Positions 22,948-35,240 are shown, numbered from the stretch's first letter. The stretch: 64,000 bases of DNA from Whitmania pigra (GCA_021613335.1 JAJTWR010000254.1:1253501-1317500), one strand, 5' to 3'. Translations and numbers: made by a program. The notes: a model not told the origin generated them from the letters alone.

Positions 22948-23286
22948 CTTTAAAGGACACAGTAGTAAAACTGGAAAAAATGGACGGTTATTTTTTCAAT
23001 TTTTTAATTTTTACGTACACCCTTAAAATGCCGCCTCTTGGCATTTGCCGCCCCTCTCTTGGTACGCCACTAGCAACGTCAACCGAAACGCATATTGAGT
23101 CATATATGAGGACATGGTGTTTTCTTCGATATAGAAAGTCGGAAAGCTACTGAAACAAGTTGCCAGTAATACCATACGATTTAACCTTGTTGAGTAATTT
23201 TGGATGTGACTCAGAATCAAAAGTTTTTTTGAAAGTCGAAGTAGATTATGACTACTTGGTGACATCGTAGGTGTGAAGTGGTCCAG

Positions 23287-23800
23287 TCATAAACACACTC
23301 CAGCAAATTTGGCGGTCAATTTAAGTGGTCTGAATCCACGTTGTTGAGAAAATATTAAGTCCAGATAGATTAAATGATGTAGAATTGTTTTGTTAATTAT
23401 TTTTTCCAGGACTCGGCAGCAAATACATGTCAAGGAGATTGGTCTGTAATTCGAGAAGTTAGATGTTGGACCTTTCTTGTGGATGGTAACGACATGAGCT
23501 ATTCTCCAGATACTCCAGTGTACTATAAAAGGAAAGATTGAAAATATAATGGACTCCAAATCATCTCAGTTATGCAAAGGACTATAATCAAATAAACAAA
23601 TATAAATATAGTGAAGTGGATATGACAAGCTAAATGCACAGTTGTACTATTCAGGCGAAAAGTGATGATGTTGTGGTCTGACGAGGCAAGCGGGCAAGTT
23701 ACTTCAATGGTTGAAATTGGTAGTGGATCACTAGACAAGATCGGGTCGAGAATGTTGTTATTTCGCGTTGGAGAATTGATAAAGACCGAGGTCATGATAA
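23287..23800 (-). mobile_element. LINE endonuclease end and RT start (CR1/jockey-like), decayed
   Basis: The minus strand at 23795-23640 encodes SPTRNNNILDPILSSDPLPI and CPLASSDHNIITFRL, the closing SDH block of an APE-type endonuclease. At 23520-23287 it encodes HVVTIHKKGPTSNFSNYRPI and SLTCICCRVLEKIINKTILH, the first RT block. The two are joined through a LINE B tail insertion at about 23565-23608. It may belong with the RT piece at 17.9-19.0 kb, which has the same orientation and lies in the order expected for one element interrupted by DNA transposons. Confidence 0.8.
23565..23608 (+). mobile_element. LINE family B, tail-only insertion
   Basis: CCAAATCATCTCAGTTATGC..GGACTATAATCAAATAAA is the 3' tail of family B with nothing 5' of it. 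AAATATAA occurs on both sides and may be the duplication. Confidence 0.7.
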
Positions 23801-23857
23801 TAATAATAATAATAATATGATGATGATGATGTTAATAATGATAATAACCTTACAAGA

Positions 23858-24260
23858 TTGCTCTCATGGTCTATAAAGCTCACACTTATCGGTCTCCCCA
23901 ATATCTACACGAACTCCTCATCACAACGGCATCTCGAAACAAGGGCCTCGCTCCGCTCGTCTGACACCATAAACTTTATCATCCCAAAGACCCTCCGCGT
24001 GCACTACGGGGACAGATCCTTTTATGCATGTGGACCGCGGACGTGGAACGATCTTCCGTCTCATGTCAGATCGTCCGAAACGTTGATGATGTTCAAAAAA
24101 ACCTTAAAACTCATTTATTTAACCTTCCCATTAACATCTAAAATTTCTTTTAAAATCTAGCCCGACTGTAGAACTGATTGATTTTGATTGTAACAGTGCC
24201 TTTTAAATCGTGCCATGGATGCTTCGGCACTTTAAATATTAGCTTAAATAAAAAATAAAA
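23858..24260 (+). mobile_element. LINE C-terminal tail and 3' end
   Basis: The frame 23858-24160 encodes ASLRSSDTINFIIPKTLRVH, YGDRSFYACGPRTWNDLPSH and VRSSETLMMFKKTLKLIYL, the conserved closing segment of many CR1/RTE-like LINE ORFs. A 3' untranslated part follows (GCCTTTTAAATCGTGCCATG), then A-rich sequence with AATAAA, and a long GAT tract follows. It is 5'-truncated. Confidence 0.85.
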
Positions 24261-24288
24261 AAAATAAAATAAAATGATAATAATAATG

Positions 24289-24570
<282 letters not shown>

Positions 24571-24599
24571 TATGAACAGTATCACCGTTAATTTGTTGG

Positions 24600-26340
24600 A
24601 TTTCAAATCCTCACGTAGAATAATCTGCTTCAACCCGAATAACGCCGGGTAGAACAGCTAGTAAATAAATAAAATATTGTAAAAATGGAAATAACTTTTC
24701 GCACTTGAAATTGAATTTTTGAAGTTATTTACTTTATAAATACTTATTTTGTTGGACATCAAATATACCACAAAGCTTTAAACAAAAGGGATATATAGAA
24801 CATGTGAATTATGTTATAAGAATTTTACAAATAAAAAAGTCATATGCGTACTGCAGAACTATGATACCATAAAAGTAGTGAAATGCACCGACCTCACCTT
24901 ACTTGTATTTGTAACGCGCATTAATAACATTTTCGTTAAATTCTGTAGCATTACATATCTTGCTAGTTGTTTGCAAGCAGTTTGAAAACCCATTGAACAA
25001 CGTAGAATAGCGATCTAAATAAGATAGTTGTAATTATTGAACTTGGAGTAAAGAGGCGTATTTGAAAATCAGCTGATGAATTGTAATTTCGTGGATATTC
25101 GAATTATTCTTGGTTTCACATATTAATAAGTTTTTGAACGCGACTTATCGATTGATGAGGTCGATTAATTTGCTTTTTCTAATAAATCATATAATATTTT
25201 GTGTCTAGTTTATAAAACATGATTTCATAAGTTTAAATTGATTTTTAACAATTCTCGAGTTTATGTCTGTAATATTTGTTACGTTTGTGATTTATAATGC
25301 CTATTACATTTTTGGTTTTAAGTTTGAGTTTAGTAATGTCACTTTTTTAGTAGTCCATTTTTTAGAGGCAAGAAAACAATGGTCAAATTTAAAATTCACT
25401 CACCATGGTATAGAAGCCATTAGTGACGTTAGTTCAATAGAAAGCATTGTCATCCGATTTAACGTTTGTCATTTTATGAACATTTCTATTATTAATCTTG
25501 AAATGAAGATTTAAATAAATAGCTGCGGAAATTACTCTTAGAATGAAGCAAGAGCAATAGGAGCTTGCCACTCTTCTGCTTCACAAAAATCAATAACCCA
25601 CCGCGGTGTTTCAAGGCTTTCATAAATATTATTCCAAATTTACTTGTGATCGACTTCAATTTGTAAAAATGCTAGTAATTAAATTTATGACCTCAAAATA
25701 AAACATTGTGTTGTATCTACAAAAATTAACAAGAATTGTTCTCTTGTAATTTGAAAAGTCTTTTGTAAACATTCTCTATTTTTTTTATGCATGTATGGTT
25801 AGCTAGATATGTTTTGTGCCACATGTAAGGATGGTCTCTTCAACTTATTCCTCAGAAAATCACCATTGCGTTAATATATAATAGCTTCCAACTTCTAGAG
25901 AATCGTTTTATGCCCATTAAAAAGCAGTTTTTAAAATTCCCACTAAATGCTTAATATGCTCTGATTAAAAAATCCATGACCACAGCATCATACAAAATTT
26001 AATTTACTTATCAGAACTTATTAGGTATAATGTCTAAAACAATTACAAAAAAAATCAAATCACAACGCAATGAATTCTCAAAATCTAACTAATTCTCTGG
26101 ATAGAATATAATTACTTTATTGATATATATTGGCTTGTTTTTGTAATCTATGGCTAGCATTTTTGGCCCGAGAGTTAATTCGGCTTTCTTTTGAACTCTG
26201 GTGGTCCGCAAACTGAAAAATGGTTAAAAATATTAACTTTTTTTCACCATGCATCTTGTGCAATGCAACTGCAGTGGGGATTAATACTTAACAATATTCA
26301 TCCAAATTTCCTAATTTAATGTCTTTAAAACTTGGCAATT
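24600..26340. other. AT-rich intergenic stretch, nothing recognised
   Basis: Only short open frames without motifs were seen (for example 25263-25514). Confidence 0.5.
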
Positions 26341-26699
26341 TCAGTTCACTCATCAATTTGGGCAAAACATCCCTTTTTCAAGCAAATCCTTAATTTATAT
26401 ACAAAGAGTTCCACCTTGTGGCGCAATGGTGTTGGTAGGCAAGAACAAATTTCATAGATCTTTTCCGCTGACATTGGCCGTGAACATGAATTCCATAAAG
26501 CCAAACACTTACCCATTTTTGTCTGGTTTATGCGTTTAAATTGACCAGAATTTGTTAGTGCTGCACTTCCATCGCTGGTTGCCAGGCTTGGACTGGGCCG
26601 GAGGCCGCCAACTGCCAAAAGAAAGTTATTATAATTTTAGTTTTAACTGAAATTACAGGAATTCAATACAGGATTCAATGCCTGGTTTCTCCGGGCCAG

Positions 26700-27710
26700 A
26701 TTCATGTTTGGTATTATGCCCATGTTTTAAATTTGGTAATGGGTGACGTAACTAAAAAAGCGGTTGAAATTGTTACTTTATTTGGGGTTTTAAACACAGT
26801 CTTTCTTCTGGAATCATATTCACGATTCAATGTTTGGCGTGAATTTAGCAAATTGAAATACATATCTGTAATTGGTGAAACCCTTTGGTGGGCAAAAGAC
26901 AGAGCTTTTACTAAAATATTTGGAAATTTCTTCATCAAACCTTCCAATCAAAAAACACAAGTTATCGATTTTTTGTACATTCTACAAACATTTCATGATA
27001 TTTCTACATCAAACAAATTCAATAATGATGTCCGATACAGAGCAAAAGCTCAGTCAGATTCATTGGTTGTCTTTGCGCTGATTTCACTTGTTTAGATCCA
27101 AGAAATTTTGAAAAGAATGCCTAATGATGCACTGCTGCACCTGAGTGGGTTGGTCAAAAAATTTGATGATACTGTAACAAAAGATCAGCTTCAAACTGAA
27201 TTATTGGATTTTGCAAGGAAATGGGAAAATTTTCAAACTACTCTTGAAGATGATCATAATTTGATCTTTGAAATGGAACTATTGGACTCTGTCTCAGACA
27301 ACATTCAACAGTCTGAATCAGTAGAATTACTTGAAAATATCTTACTATCCAACAGTTGAAAACAGCAACAACCACAGAAATAAATGCAAATCTTGCAAAA
27401 AATGTATTGTTTGTTCTCCAGAAGTTTAATCTGCATAGTCTTCCTTATTCAAATTTGTATCTAGCTTACAAGTTTGTGTTGACATTATCCTCATCACAAG
27501 TTGCTTGTGAGAGGTCGTTTTCAAAATTGAAATACATTTTGAACAGATTAAGAAATTTGCTGAGCCATCAACTTTACAATCATTCATGCTGATGTCTTGT
27601 GAGGTGTCTTGTCTTGTATTTTCTTCCAAGAATCAATAACAATGAAATCATTGATGTTTTAGCATCGACTAGTGAAACGATTAAAAAGCTGTTACACTAG
27701 TTAATAGCGA
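26700..27710 (+). pseudogene. hAT transposase remnant (ZMYM1-like)
   Basis: Three frames in sequence read as one transposase: 26733-27095 (YSRFNVWREFSKLKYISVIG, SNQKTQVIDFLYILQTFHDI), 27108-27359 (RMPNDALLHLSGLVKKFDDT) and 27356-27592, whose end is LTLSSSQVACERSFSKLKYI, followed after a shift by SFMLMSCEVSC. The last two are the dimerisation region shared by ZMYM1-type hAT proteins. The normal TRWWAK-type core reads TLWWAKDRA here. Two or more frame breaks; no terminal repeats found. Confidence 0.8.
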
Positions 27711-28049
27711 ATAGAAATTTTAGACTCTAGTGTTTCTTATGTTTAAGTTGTTAAAACTAGGAGTTATTTAAATGTTTAAAGTTGTTTTGCATAATTACGA
27801 ATTTGAACATGTAATAAATAAAAAGATTCTTGCAGCTTAAAGTAGTGTTTATGAACTTTAAAATTTCATTATTATATATGAAATAATTATAGAAACTAAA
27901 GAAAAATATATAAAAATTAAATTAAATTAAAAATAAGTAAAATATTAAATTATTGAAAAAATGTATATGAAACTAATGATGAAGTGGGCCGCCATGACCA
28001 AATTTCCCGAGCAGGTTTTTTAAGCCAGTCCGACCCTGCTGGTTGCCAC

Positions 28050-28460
28050 CGCCACCGTGACCGGACAATTCGTTGCAGGACAATTCGTCGACAAAAAAAA
28101 AACAGACAAAAAAAAGATCCCCAAATACGACTCAATAGCCAGACTAAGACAAAACATTCATTTTAACGTACTTAGAAATAAAGTGGGAGGGTTGATAAAA
28201 ATGTTATCGAAAAGGATATGTAAATATTTTAAATACTTTAATTTTAAATTTATGTATTTTAAAGTGATTTCATGATTTTTATTTATGAAAAAAATCATAA
28301 TTCATCTAAAAATTAATTGAAGTAATAATAAGCAAAATCACATTAAAATTCAACGCGAATAAAACTCTAATAGAACTCGGAACAACACAGCAAAAACTAA
28401 AACAGGCCAAAGTTCAGAAACTTAAAATAATCCGCCAAGTATACGCGCGGACACAACAAT
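28050..28460 (+). mobile_element. MITE-like repeat ('GGACAATTCGTCG' family), copy 1
   Basis: Starts GTGACCGGACAATTCGTTGC and runs through GTGGGAGGGTTGATAAAAAT and AATTTTAAATTTATGTATTT. The reverse complement of 57560-57905 matches it over about 340 bp with scattered changes. The same terminal block occurs alone near 1185-1210 and 57165-57185. No transposase; the right boundary is uncertain. Confidence 0.7.
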
Positions 28461-28469
28461 GACTATAAT

Positions 28470-29390
28470 TGTAATGAAATAATTATGACAAATTTAATAA
28501 AAATAATTAATTTATTAATTTAACTTAGTATATAATTCATAGTTTCGTATATTTTCCAAATCACGGACTGCCTTCTAAATCCGACAGTGGCACATACCGA
28601 TTTCTAGCCCAGGGACTCCAGGCATAAAAAAGTGTGCTCCTTCCTAAAATTTATTTGAATATCCATACTTTTAAAAATGCACATAAAATAGATATATTTG
28701 GTGATGATATTTAATTTTTTTCTGTGGTTTATCGCTGACGTATCGCCTTTGGCACAAACATCTGTTCGAGTATGTTCAAGGCGTGGTCAACAATGACCGA
28801 CAGAAAGTTCTCAAGTACAATAACTTGTTATGGATCACTGAAAAAAGTTACTATGACCTCTCCTACTCTCACATTTTTTCTGTCTAACACTCTCGGCAAA
28901 AAATCCTCACAAGTTCCTTCAACTCTTCTCACAAAACTGAAATACTCACATTCTCATCCTCCTTGGCACTCTTCCATCGACCACGAAGCGCCTTCTTTTC
29001 CCTTTTCAACCACTCATGCTGCATTGATTTCTGCGTTTTTACTTCCCTTTTTCAGCAACGACTCCATACCTTTCTAAGTACTTTTAATAAATACTGTCAA
29101 CGATTGGTTCCTAAGTCTCGGGTTCTGATATCTTAAGTTAAAAAATTAAATCACTCAAAAGTAATTTATGCTTTTTATAATAACTAATGCTTTTTTTCCT
29201 TACTAACAATTAAATTGGTTAAACTGCTGTATTAACAATTATCTTAATATTTATCTTATCTATTATCTTAATAGCTAAATAATATCATCCTTCCACGAAT
29301 TTTGCCATTCTTACTTATCGATAGATCAGGAAGTATGGAGCACTATTAAGCTTCTGAACCAGGAAGAATCGAGAGAATCATTTCGTTTCT
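28470..29390. other. Intergenic stretch upstream of the adaptor-like gene
   Basis: AT-rich. A 101-codon open frame (28772-29077) has skewed, low-information composition (Ser, Thr, Phe) and no recognisable motif, so I do not call it a gene. Promoter and 5' exons of the downstream gene may lie here but cannot be picked out. Confidence 0.4.
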
Positions 29391-29413
29391 TACTAATATA
29401 TGTGTTAAATAAA

Positions 29414-30328
29414 ATGAATTATTCCGAACGACATCAATCCGCGATATCAACGAAAGAAAACTTAAAGGACAAGAGTCTGATTAGCAAATTCGACGGTTCA
29501 GATATTCAAAAGAATTATAAACAACATCAATTTCAAAATAGGAAGTTGGACAACCGGCCACCAATTGTATCACAGAAGCCTGTTTTAAGACACTTTGAAG
29601 CACAATCCAAACTCAAGCAATTGGAGGCATTTAATCAGGAAAACTGTGATGAGTCATCGCTGGAAAAAAAAGAACAGCACGCCTTCACATCGAGTCTTGG
29701 ATCTCTCCAAAAAAAGTATGAAAGTTCTACAGAGGCCACAAAAGAGCAACCCGAAAAAAGTTCTTCCAAATGTAAGCCTTTGGAACCTTGTTTCGGATCT
29801 TCAATGATATTAGAACGAATTCAACAGCTAAAAAAAAACCCAATTCGAAACGATGCTGCTGAACACTCGGAGGCAAAAGAATGTTTCATTACCAGAAAAG
29901 AAGCAAAAGGGTTGGATCAAATAAACCCTGAACTCTCAAAGTTAAAAAGCGCCACGTCGGACGAAGACTCTGGAAACCATCCCTGGGAAAATCCAAAAGT
30001 CGGAATTATACAAACTCTTCCAAGATCAAGCGGTCAGACGAATTTATATAAACTCGTCACTCTTCAAAATGTTACTGGCAGAGCCCCCAGAAAGCCGGCT
30101 CGCCCCCCAGCAGTGAACTTGGATTTTATAAACAAAGACGCCAAAGCGCCTGGAGATCGAAAAAGCTCAAATTCCCTCCAGCGTTCTCGACCCATTTCGA
30201 TCTTAACAGAGGAGCAAGAAAATGAAGAAATGAGATCTTTCCCTGGTGGGAAACGCGACGACCGACCCATGCACCAAACCATGCAAGGTGACGAAGAATC
30301 TGAAGAGCTTTACCAAGAACTTGATTAA
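29414..30328 (+). CDS. Disordered proline-rich adaptor-like protein, weakly FYB/PRAM-like
   Basis: One uninterrupted frame of 304 residues begins at the first ATG (MNYSERHQSAIS). It is rich in Lys, Glu, Ser and Gln, with no hydrophobic segment or folded domain. A basic proline block near residue 230, APRKPARPPAVNLDFINK, resembles the KPxRPPxVDL motifs of FYB/PRAM-type adaptors, and the protein ends EESEELYQELD, an acidic tyrosine motif like those that recruit SH2 proteins. The helically extended SH3 domain of that family is absent; it could lie in exons I did not find, but the frame closes with a stop and a poly(A) signal follows at 30502. Family placement is tentative. Length and clean frame, in a region where other frames are broken, support a real gene. 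Confidence 0.6.
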   Translation: MNYSERHQSAISTKENLKDKSLISKFDGSDIQKNYKQHQFQNRKLDNRPPIVSQKPVLRHFEAQSKLKQLEAFNQENCDESSLEKKEQHAFTSSLGSLQKKYESSTEATKEQPEKSSSKCKPLEPCFGSSMILERIQQLKKNPIRNDAAEHSEAKECFITRKEAKGLDQINPELSKLKSATSDEDSGNHPWENPKVGIIQTLPRSSGQTNLYKLVTLQNVTGRAPRKPARPPAVNLDFINKDAKAPGDRKSSNSLQRSRPISILTEEQENEEMRSFPGGKRDDRPMHQTMQGDEESEELYQELD

Positions 30329-30501
30329 AACACAGCGTAATTTCCATTCCATGTAGCACTATTGCTTATAAAGCTTCACTCCTTTGCATAATTGTGCCGC
30401 ATTTCTCTTTCGATTTTTTGGACATCGTTTGATAATTTACTTTCTATGTTAAGCATTATACCTCATTTGTCAAACTCCCAAATGCATTAGTCGAGCTTAT
30501 T

Positions 30502-30507
30502 AATAAA
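30502..30507 (+). terminator. Poly(A) signal of the adaptor-like gene
   Basis: AATAAA about 175 bp after the stop codon at 30326-30328. Confidence 0.5.
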
Positions 30508-30587
30508 CCGTTATGCAAAACATTGCAAAAATGAGAGGCTGCTTAGTAAATTCACATTTTAAATGCTTCAATTACTTCCAACATATT

Positions 30588-30593
30588 TTTATT
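30588..30593 (-). terminator. Poly(A) signal of the HERPUD homologue
   Basis: AATAAA on the minus strand, about 115 bp after the stop codon at 30705. Confidence 0.5.
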
Positions 30594-30704
30594 TCATGCA
30601 AACAGTCAAGCAATAAAGGCAATATGCATGATTTACACTACTGAAACCAAAACTGTTGAATATGAACACCAAAAAAGTAATTCCATAGGATCTTGCAGCT
30701 TTAA

Positions 30705-32427
30705 TTAGTTGGCATTGATAGGTGGGGGTACCTGAGGGGCCAGTGAAACAAAGAAACAGACAACAATAGACCACAATGTTGATACAAACTGTGGAATCAT
30801 CCTCTGAACTTCATTGACATTCCTCTAACATGAGATAAATAAGAATAAATTCAACATAAAACCTTAATGAAAGTCATCCTAAACTCACATTCTCACCATC
30901 TCCAACATCCTGCTGTTGCATATTTTCATTTTGTCTTCTGAAATGTGGAACTGCCAACCATCCTGCTTGGTAACTTCAAAAATGAACAAAAGGTTCAATC
31001 AAATTGGATAAATATCAAATTATTTGATAATAGACAATTTGAGACAATGCATCATTAATCATTAATAGCTAAACTACATAATGTAAAGCAACTCACATGA
31101 AAAAAATAACTGAAGCAATAATGAAGGTGATAAATCTGACTGGAGTGGAATAGAAATACAGGATGCACATGAGCATGATAAATCTCATTATCACATAAGC
31201 CCAGTCCAACCAATCCCTATTTCTGTCATCCTCATCATCATCTAACAAGAATGCACCACCCTGTGCATTCATTACTTGAGCAGGGGGCTGCTGACCCATT
31301 TGCCGTATATTGTTTTGTGGAAAAGGAACATTTTCCGCCTCATTCTGCTCTGTATGCACAGTGCTTGTTTGAGGGACATTTTCCAAGCTGTCAACAAACC
31401 TCAAAATAAGATTAAAACATAGGTAAATGATGAAATTTACTAACTATTGAAAATACTGGTTCATATACTCAGCATAAACTTGGTATGTCCATATGAATTG
31501 GTTCAAAGCATGACCAAATGGGAGAGGGGATAAATATGGCCCCATGGTATTATCCAACCTTCGTAAAGGAAATTGTTAAATTATGCAGAACAGAATCATC
31601 GGTTGATATCAATACTAACATTTGTTGAGCCATGCTATTTCCATTTGAATCTGCTGCCATAAAGGCATAATTTACATTATTCGACAAATAATGTAACGAC
31701 GGCTGATTAGAATTTGACTCAGGTCCCATTGTTTCAGGTGAGAGAGCCTCCAAAGTAGAATCTAATAAGTATCGTCTTCTCAGCTTTCCTAAAAACTCTT
31801 CATTTTCAGGCAAAGGAGAAGATGGTTGACTTGAAGGCATTTTGAGATAAACTAATTGGGCATCATCTGGGCTTTGCTGAAAAACAAATATAGATTTCTT
31901 CACTTCAAATAGTAATTTGAAAAAATATAAATGCAACATAAATCATAACCAATCTAATTAAAATTGGAGGTAAAATTTGTAAGACATTTTTGTCTTATCT
32001 TTTGACAAATACATAAGCGAAAAAAAAATTAAATATACAACTCACAAATCCCAACCTGCTCAAAAATATCTCCAATTAACATATCATTAGTGAGAAGCTT
32101 TCCAGAATGAAATAGTTCAGATTCATGTGAAATCTATTAGCAAAATATTTGTTTTAAATCCAAAGTGTGAGCCTAGTTGTAATCACATAAAAGAAGCCGC
32201 AATTAAGCTTAATAATAAAACTAGAAAAGGTTTTTTTAAACTCAAAATAAACTTAATTAATGGCAAAGCATCAGTTACTCATTAAAAATATAACTTACTT
32301 TTGTATTCAATATTTTCGACAAATGCCACTTTAAATCGATAACAAACCAACAAGTCTGGCAGTTAACAAGTCGATCCTCAAATCTCGAGTCAGATGACCT
32401 CACCAGTATTTTAATTTCTCCGGACAT
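30705..32427 (-). CDS. HERPUD: HERPUD homologue (ER membrane ubiquitin-like protein), complete
   Basis: Seven exons join with correct phases: 32299-32427, 32056-32133, 31620-31876, 31445-31558, 31097-31387, 30889-30973, 30705-30824, giving 357 residues. The start MSGEIKILVRSSDSRF opens a ubiquitin-like domain that continues through WHLSKILNTK and LFHSGKLLTNDMLIGDIF. A long linker follows, then VYAEYMNQYFQYLEN, the block NRDWLDWAYVIMRFIMLMCI (first membrane segment) with YFYSTPVRFITFII, then YQAGWLAV, and a C-terminus ending SLAPQVPPPINAN. These are the signatures of HERPUD1/2, which link HRD1 and other ERAD components at the ER membrane and are induced by ER stress. Vertebrate forms are about 390-405 residues, so length fits. 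Exon 2 uses the donor GTTGGG; a stronger site a few bases on would break the frame. It lies tail to tail with the gene at 29.4-30.3 kb. Confidence 0.95.
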
Positions 32428-32955
32428 CCGGACCCTTCCAGGTACACAAACGAGACTACGTAGACAAATATACAGCGGCGTAACCAATGAACGGTAATTA
32501 AATTTAAAATCAACATCCAACAATTTGAATGATGGATCTAATGATAAATTTAAAAAATATTATATTTTAATAAATTTAATTTATCATATATAAACATATT
32601 TTTGAAAGTTGCAAGCCCATTGAATTTAGACTAAGTTGAGTTTACATAGCTTCATTTATTGTGAGTACACCTATAACTTCAACCATTTTTACAATTAATT
32701 TGGAAAATATACAAAGTTTTTTTATGTTTTGCCTTAAATGGGAACAGTGGAATTTTTAAAACCTTTGACATAACTCGCCAGGAATTTCTGTCACAGAAAA
32801 AGCATAGCATCCAATCAACTGTCATAAGTTTGAATATTCATTTATAAAAAAAAACTGTCAGCCAATCAGCATACACCACCATCGATCTGCCTTTTTTTTG
32901 TGTGTTTTTTTTATTTTATTTGATCGCAGGTGACCTGTGCAGAGACATAATTTGG
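32428..32955. other. Upstream region of the HERPUD homologue
   Basis: AT-rich beyond the GC-richer 5' leader at about 32428-32480. Promoter elements (including ER-stress elements of the CCAAT-N9-CCACG type) were looked for by eye and not seen. Confidence 0.35.
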
Positions 32956-32959
32956 GAGG

Positions 32960-33385
32960 GGGGAAGGGGAGAAGCAGCCCCCTTTCTCCCTGATTTTAGA
33001 CTAGACGCAAAAAAGGTCGTCTCGTCAAGTTGTGTGAGAGTTTGCCTCCCATTTTCTGGTGTTTTGGTTAACTTTCCTCTCCAGTTTTTTGATCATAGAT
33101 GGCTTGCGGCAAGAGCAGTCTTGGAAGGAGCACGAATTAGAGCTACTACACTTTGAACCGCCCTTGCAGCGTTGCCGCCTCGATTGCTTGCAGTTTCTCG
33201 ATGGTTTGTTGGAGCGTCCCTCATGCTCTTGTCGGTGAGAGATTTGTCGAAAACCGTGCCAAGGCTTTTTTCTTCGGATACTTTGGGGATTCGCTACTCC
33301 GTCACATCAAAAAATACGTCCTTGCGAATAAGTACACTCGAAAGTCATCACAATATAATGTAGTTTGGAAGCCGAATTTGTAAAC
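32960..33385 (-). mobile_element. LINE reverse transcriptase C-terminal fragment (same family as 1.4 kb and 60 kb)
   Basis: The minus strand encodes VTERRIPKVSEEKSLGTVFD and SLTDKSMRD, matching VAEQRIPRVSDKPVKSPGRV and SFTDKNMKD at 1.5 kb, then a GGNAARAVQS-type stretch that corresponds in another frame to AATLQGHFKMW. Stops and shifts abound. Confidence 0.75.
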
Positions 33386-33524
33386 ATACATTTAGGTGCA
33401 TGTTAGTTGACTGACAGTTTGCTTACATATGAATATTCAAATTTATGACAGTTGATTGGATGCTATGCTTTTTCGACATCACTCCTTGTATGTGCTTGTA
33501 TTTTTGTCTGTTGGCAGCCATATC

Positions 33525-34260
33525 TACGATGGGTAGGAATCGACCGGGGTCACTTTTTTAGCCGGGGCCGGGGTTCAGTTGCTGAGGTTAACCGGGGCCG
33601 AGATACAAAGTACATGTTTAGATATGAAACTTTCTAATGTATTAACAGTGTAATTTTCTGCTTTCTTCAACTTTTTTTAAACTGATGCAATGCTAGCATG
33701 CACTTTCATTGATGAATGTAGTTATTTGTTTATAATTCCATAATTTCAAGATTCATTTGTATGCATAGCTTCATTAACTATCTTTGGTTGTCAACCTTAA
33801 TCAAAGTCTAATGAGAAATTCAGTTTTTATAAGTCGCTTGACTTTAGGATAGAATGAAAAATGTCATCTCTTAAAGTTTTAGGAGGGTTTGCCCCTTGGA
33901 AAAACTAAAACGTCATTCCCGTATCTGAGAAGGCAGAGATAGAACAAGAGAACAGGTATAAGAAGAAACGGATGATCTTTTCCTTCTGGAAAGTGCGTCC
34001 TAACGAGATGCCAGCAGAGAGGCAAACCTGGAGTGGATAGATGGATGGGTGGACAGGGTGGGATGGGCGGATGGGCTTGTCCACCTGCCAGCCCAAGTAA
34101 TAGTGAAAGCAGTTCTAAGCAGCATTCGTGGTCAGACGTTTGCCATAGAATGAGGAAATATTACTGTTTCTTAAGTATAAGTATTTCAAGGGCAGTTTTA
34201 TACCACAACGATGCTCCAAGTATCGGACTATTTTGCTTATTATGATGAGTCATCATGAAT
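33525..34260 (+). repeat. ~700-bp dispersed repeat, copy 2
   Basis: Starts GTAGGAATCGACCGGGGTCA with a GC-rich leader (GCCGGGGCCGGGGTTCAGTT), continues through TGTTTAGATATGAAACTTTC and ends in the block containing ATAGTGAAAGCAGTTCTAAG. Best match is 44765-45440. Confidence 0.8.
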
Positions 34261-35240
34261 AATTAATACCAGCCGTTCAGTAGACGATTAATTAAGACTT
34301 GGTGCGACTCCATTAGAAGTTCAAATCTCAGCCTCTCTCAAGAGCTTTTGCAACTAATACCTGATGATTTATTCCATCAAATGAGAGATTTTATGATAAC
34401 TGGGATTCAGACACGGAATAGACGTTCGCACTTTAAAAAATTTGTCTAAATTTCTTATACATGTTTTACGACATTCTCCGGCTGGGGTTGCCAAAAAAAT
34501 GGGCACCCCGTCAAAATAGCTCAAAATAGGGCTGAGGCTTCAAGCCCTAATAGCTGTCCCGGAAGTGGGAGGAGCCGCAAAGATGGGAAAAGTTATGTTC
34601 TGTCACAAAATAAATGTGCTGTAATTTGTTAACTTATAACGTCCTTTAAGAAATTAATGCAATTGTTATTAAATTATTTAGTTGTAACGACAGAAGAAAA
34701 AAGGTAACAATTGTATGCTTTCTGTAACAATAAACATAAAACTTTAGAATTTTTGATCAATTAGTTTTCGAAATATGGATCGTTGAACTTTGGCCAAATT
34801 CCAATATCTCGCGGTGGTTGAGAAGCTGTAAGTTTAGTTCTAGAGGACCTAGCAAAATAATATTGACATAAAATTAAAGTTATTTAAATGCCCTATTTAT
34901 GCAATCTACTTAGACGCTTTTATTTTTAATACAAAAATTATTATTTGATTTTATATTATACGTATTTATAATATTGTAAGGGACTCACATTAAAAAATTA
35001 AAAGTGGGCCCTCATAGTTTTTATGTAGTGAAGTTTTTAATGTTGCTTGAAAATTGCGACTTTGCTAAATATCTCAGGTAAGCCAAATTAATAACAAATT
35101 TATGTTACTTTTTATACTTTGTGAATCCGAATTTCAAAAGATTAGACAGTTACTACTCTTTAACATTTTTAAAAGGCAAAAAAAGTGTAAGACATTTTAA
35201 AGGATCTAGAACTGCTTAGACAATTTTTGCTTAAGCAAAT
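34261..35240. other. Intergenic stretch with a MITE end fragment
   Basis: GGCACCCCGTCAAAATAGCT at 34502 is the left end of the MITE family whose complete copy is at 42912-43084. Nothing else was recognised. Confidence 0.5.

Noticed and set aside
28772..29077. 101-codon frame upstream of the adaptor-like gene as a first exon
   Set aside because: Low-information composition, no splice-compatible join to 29414 and no motif.
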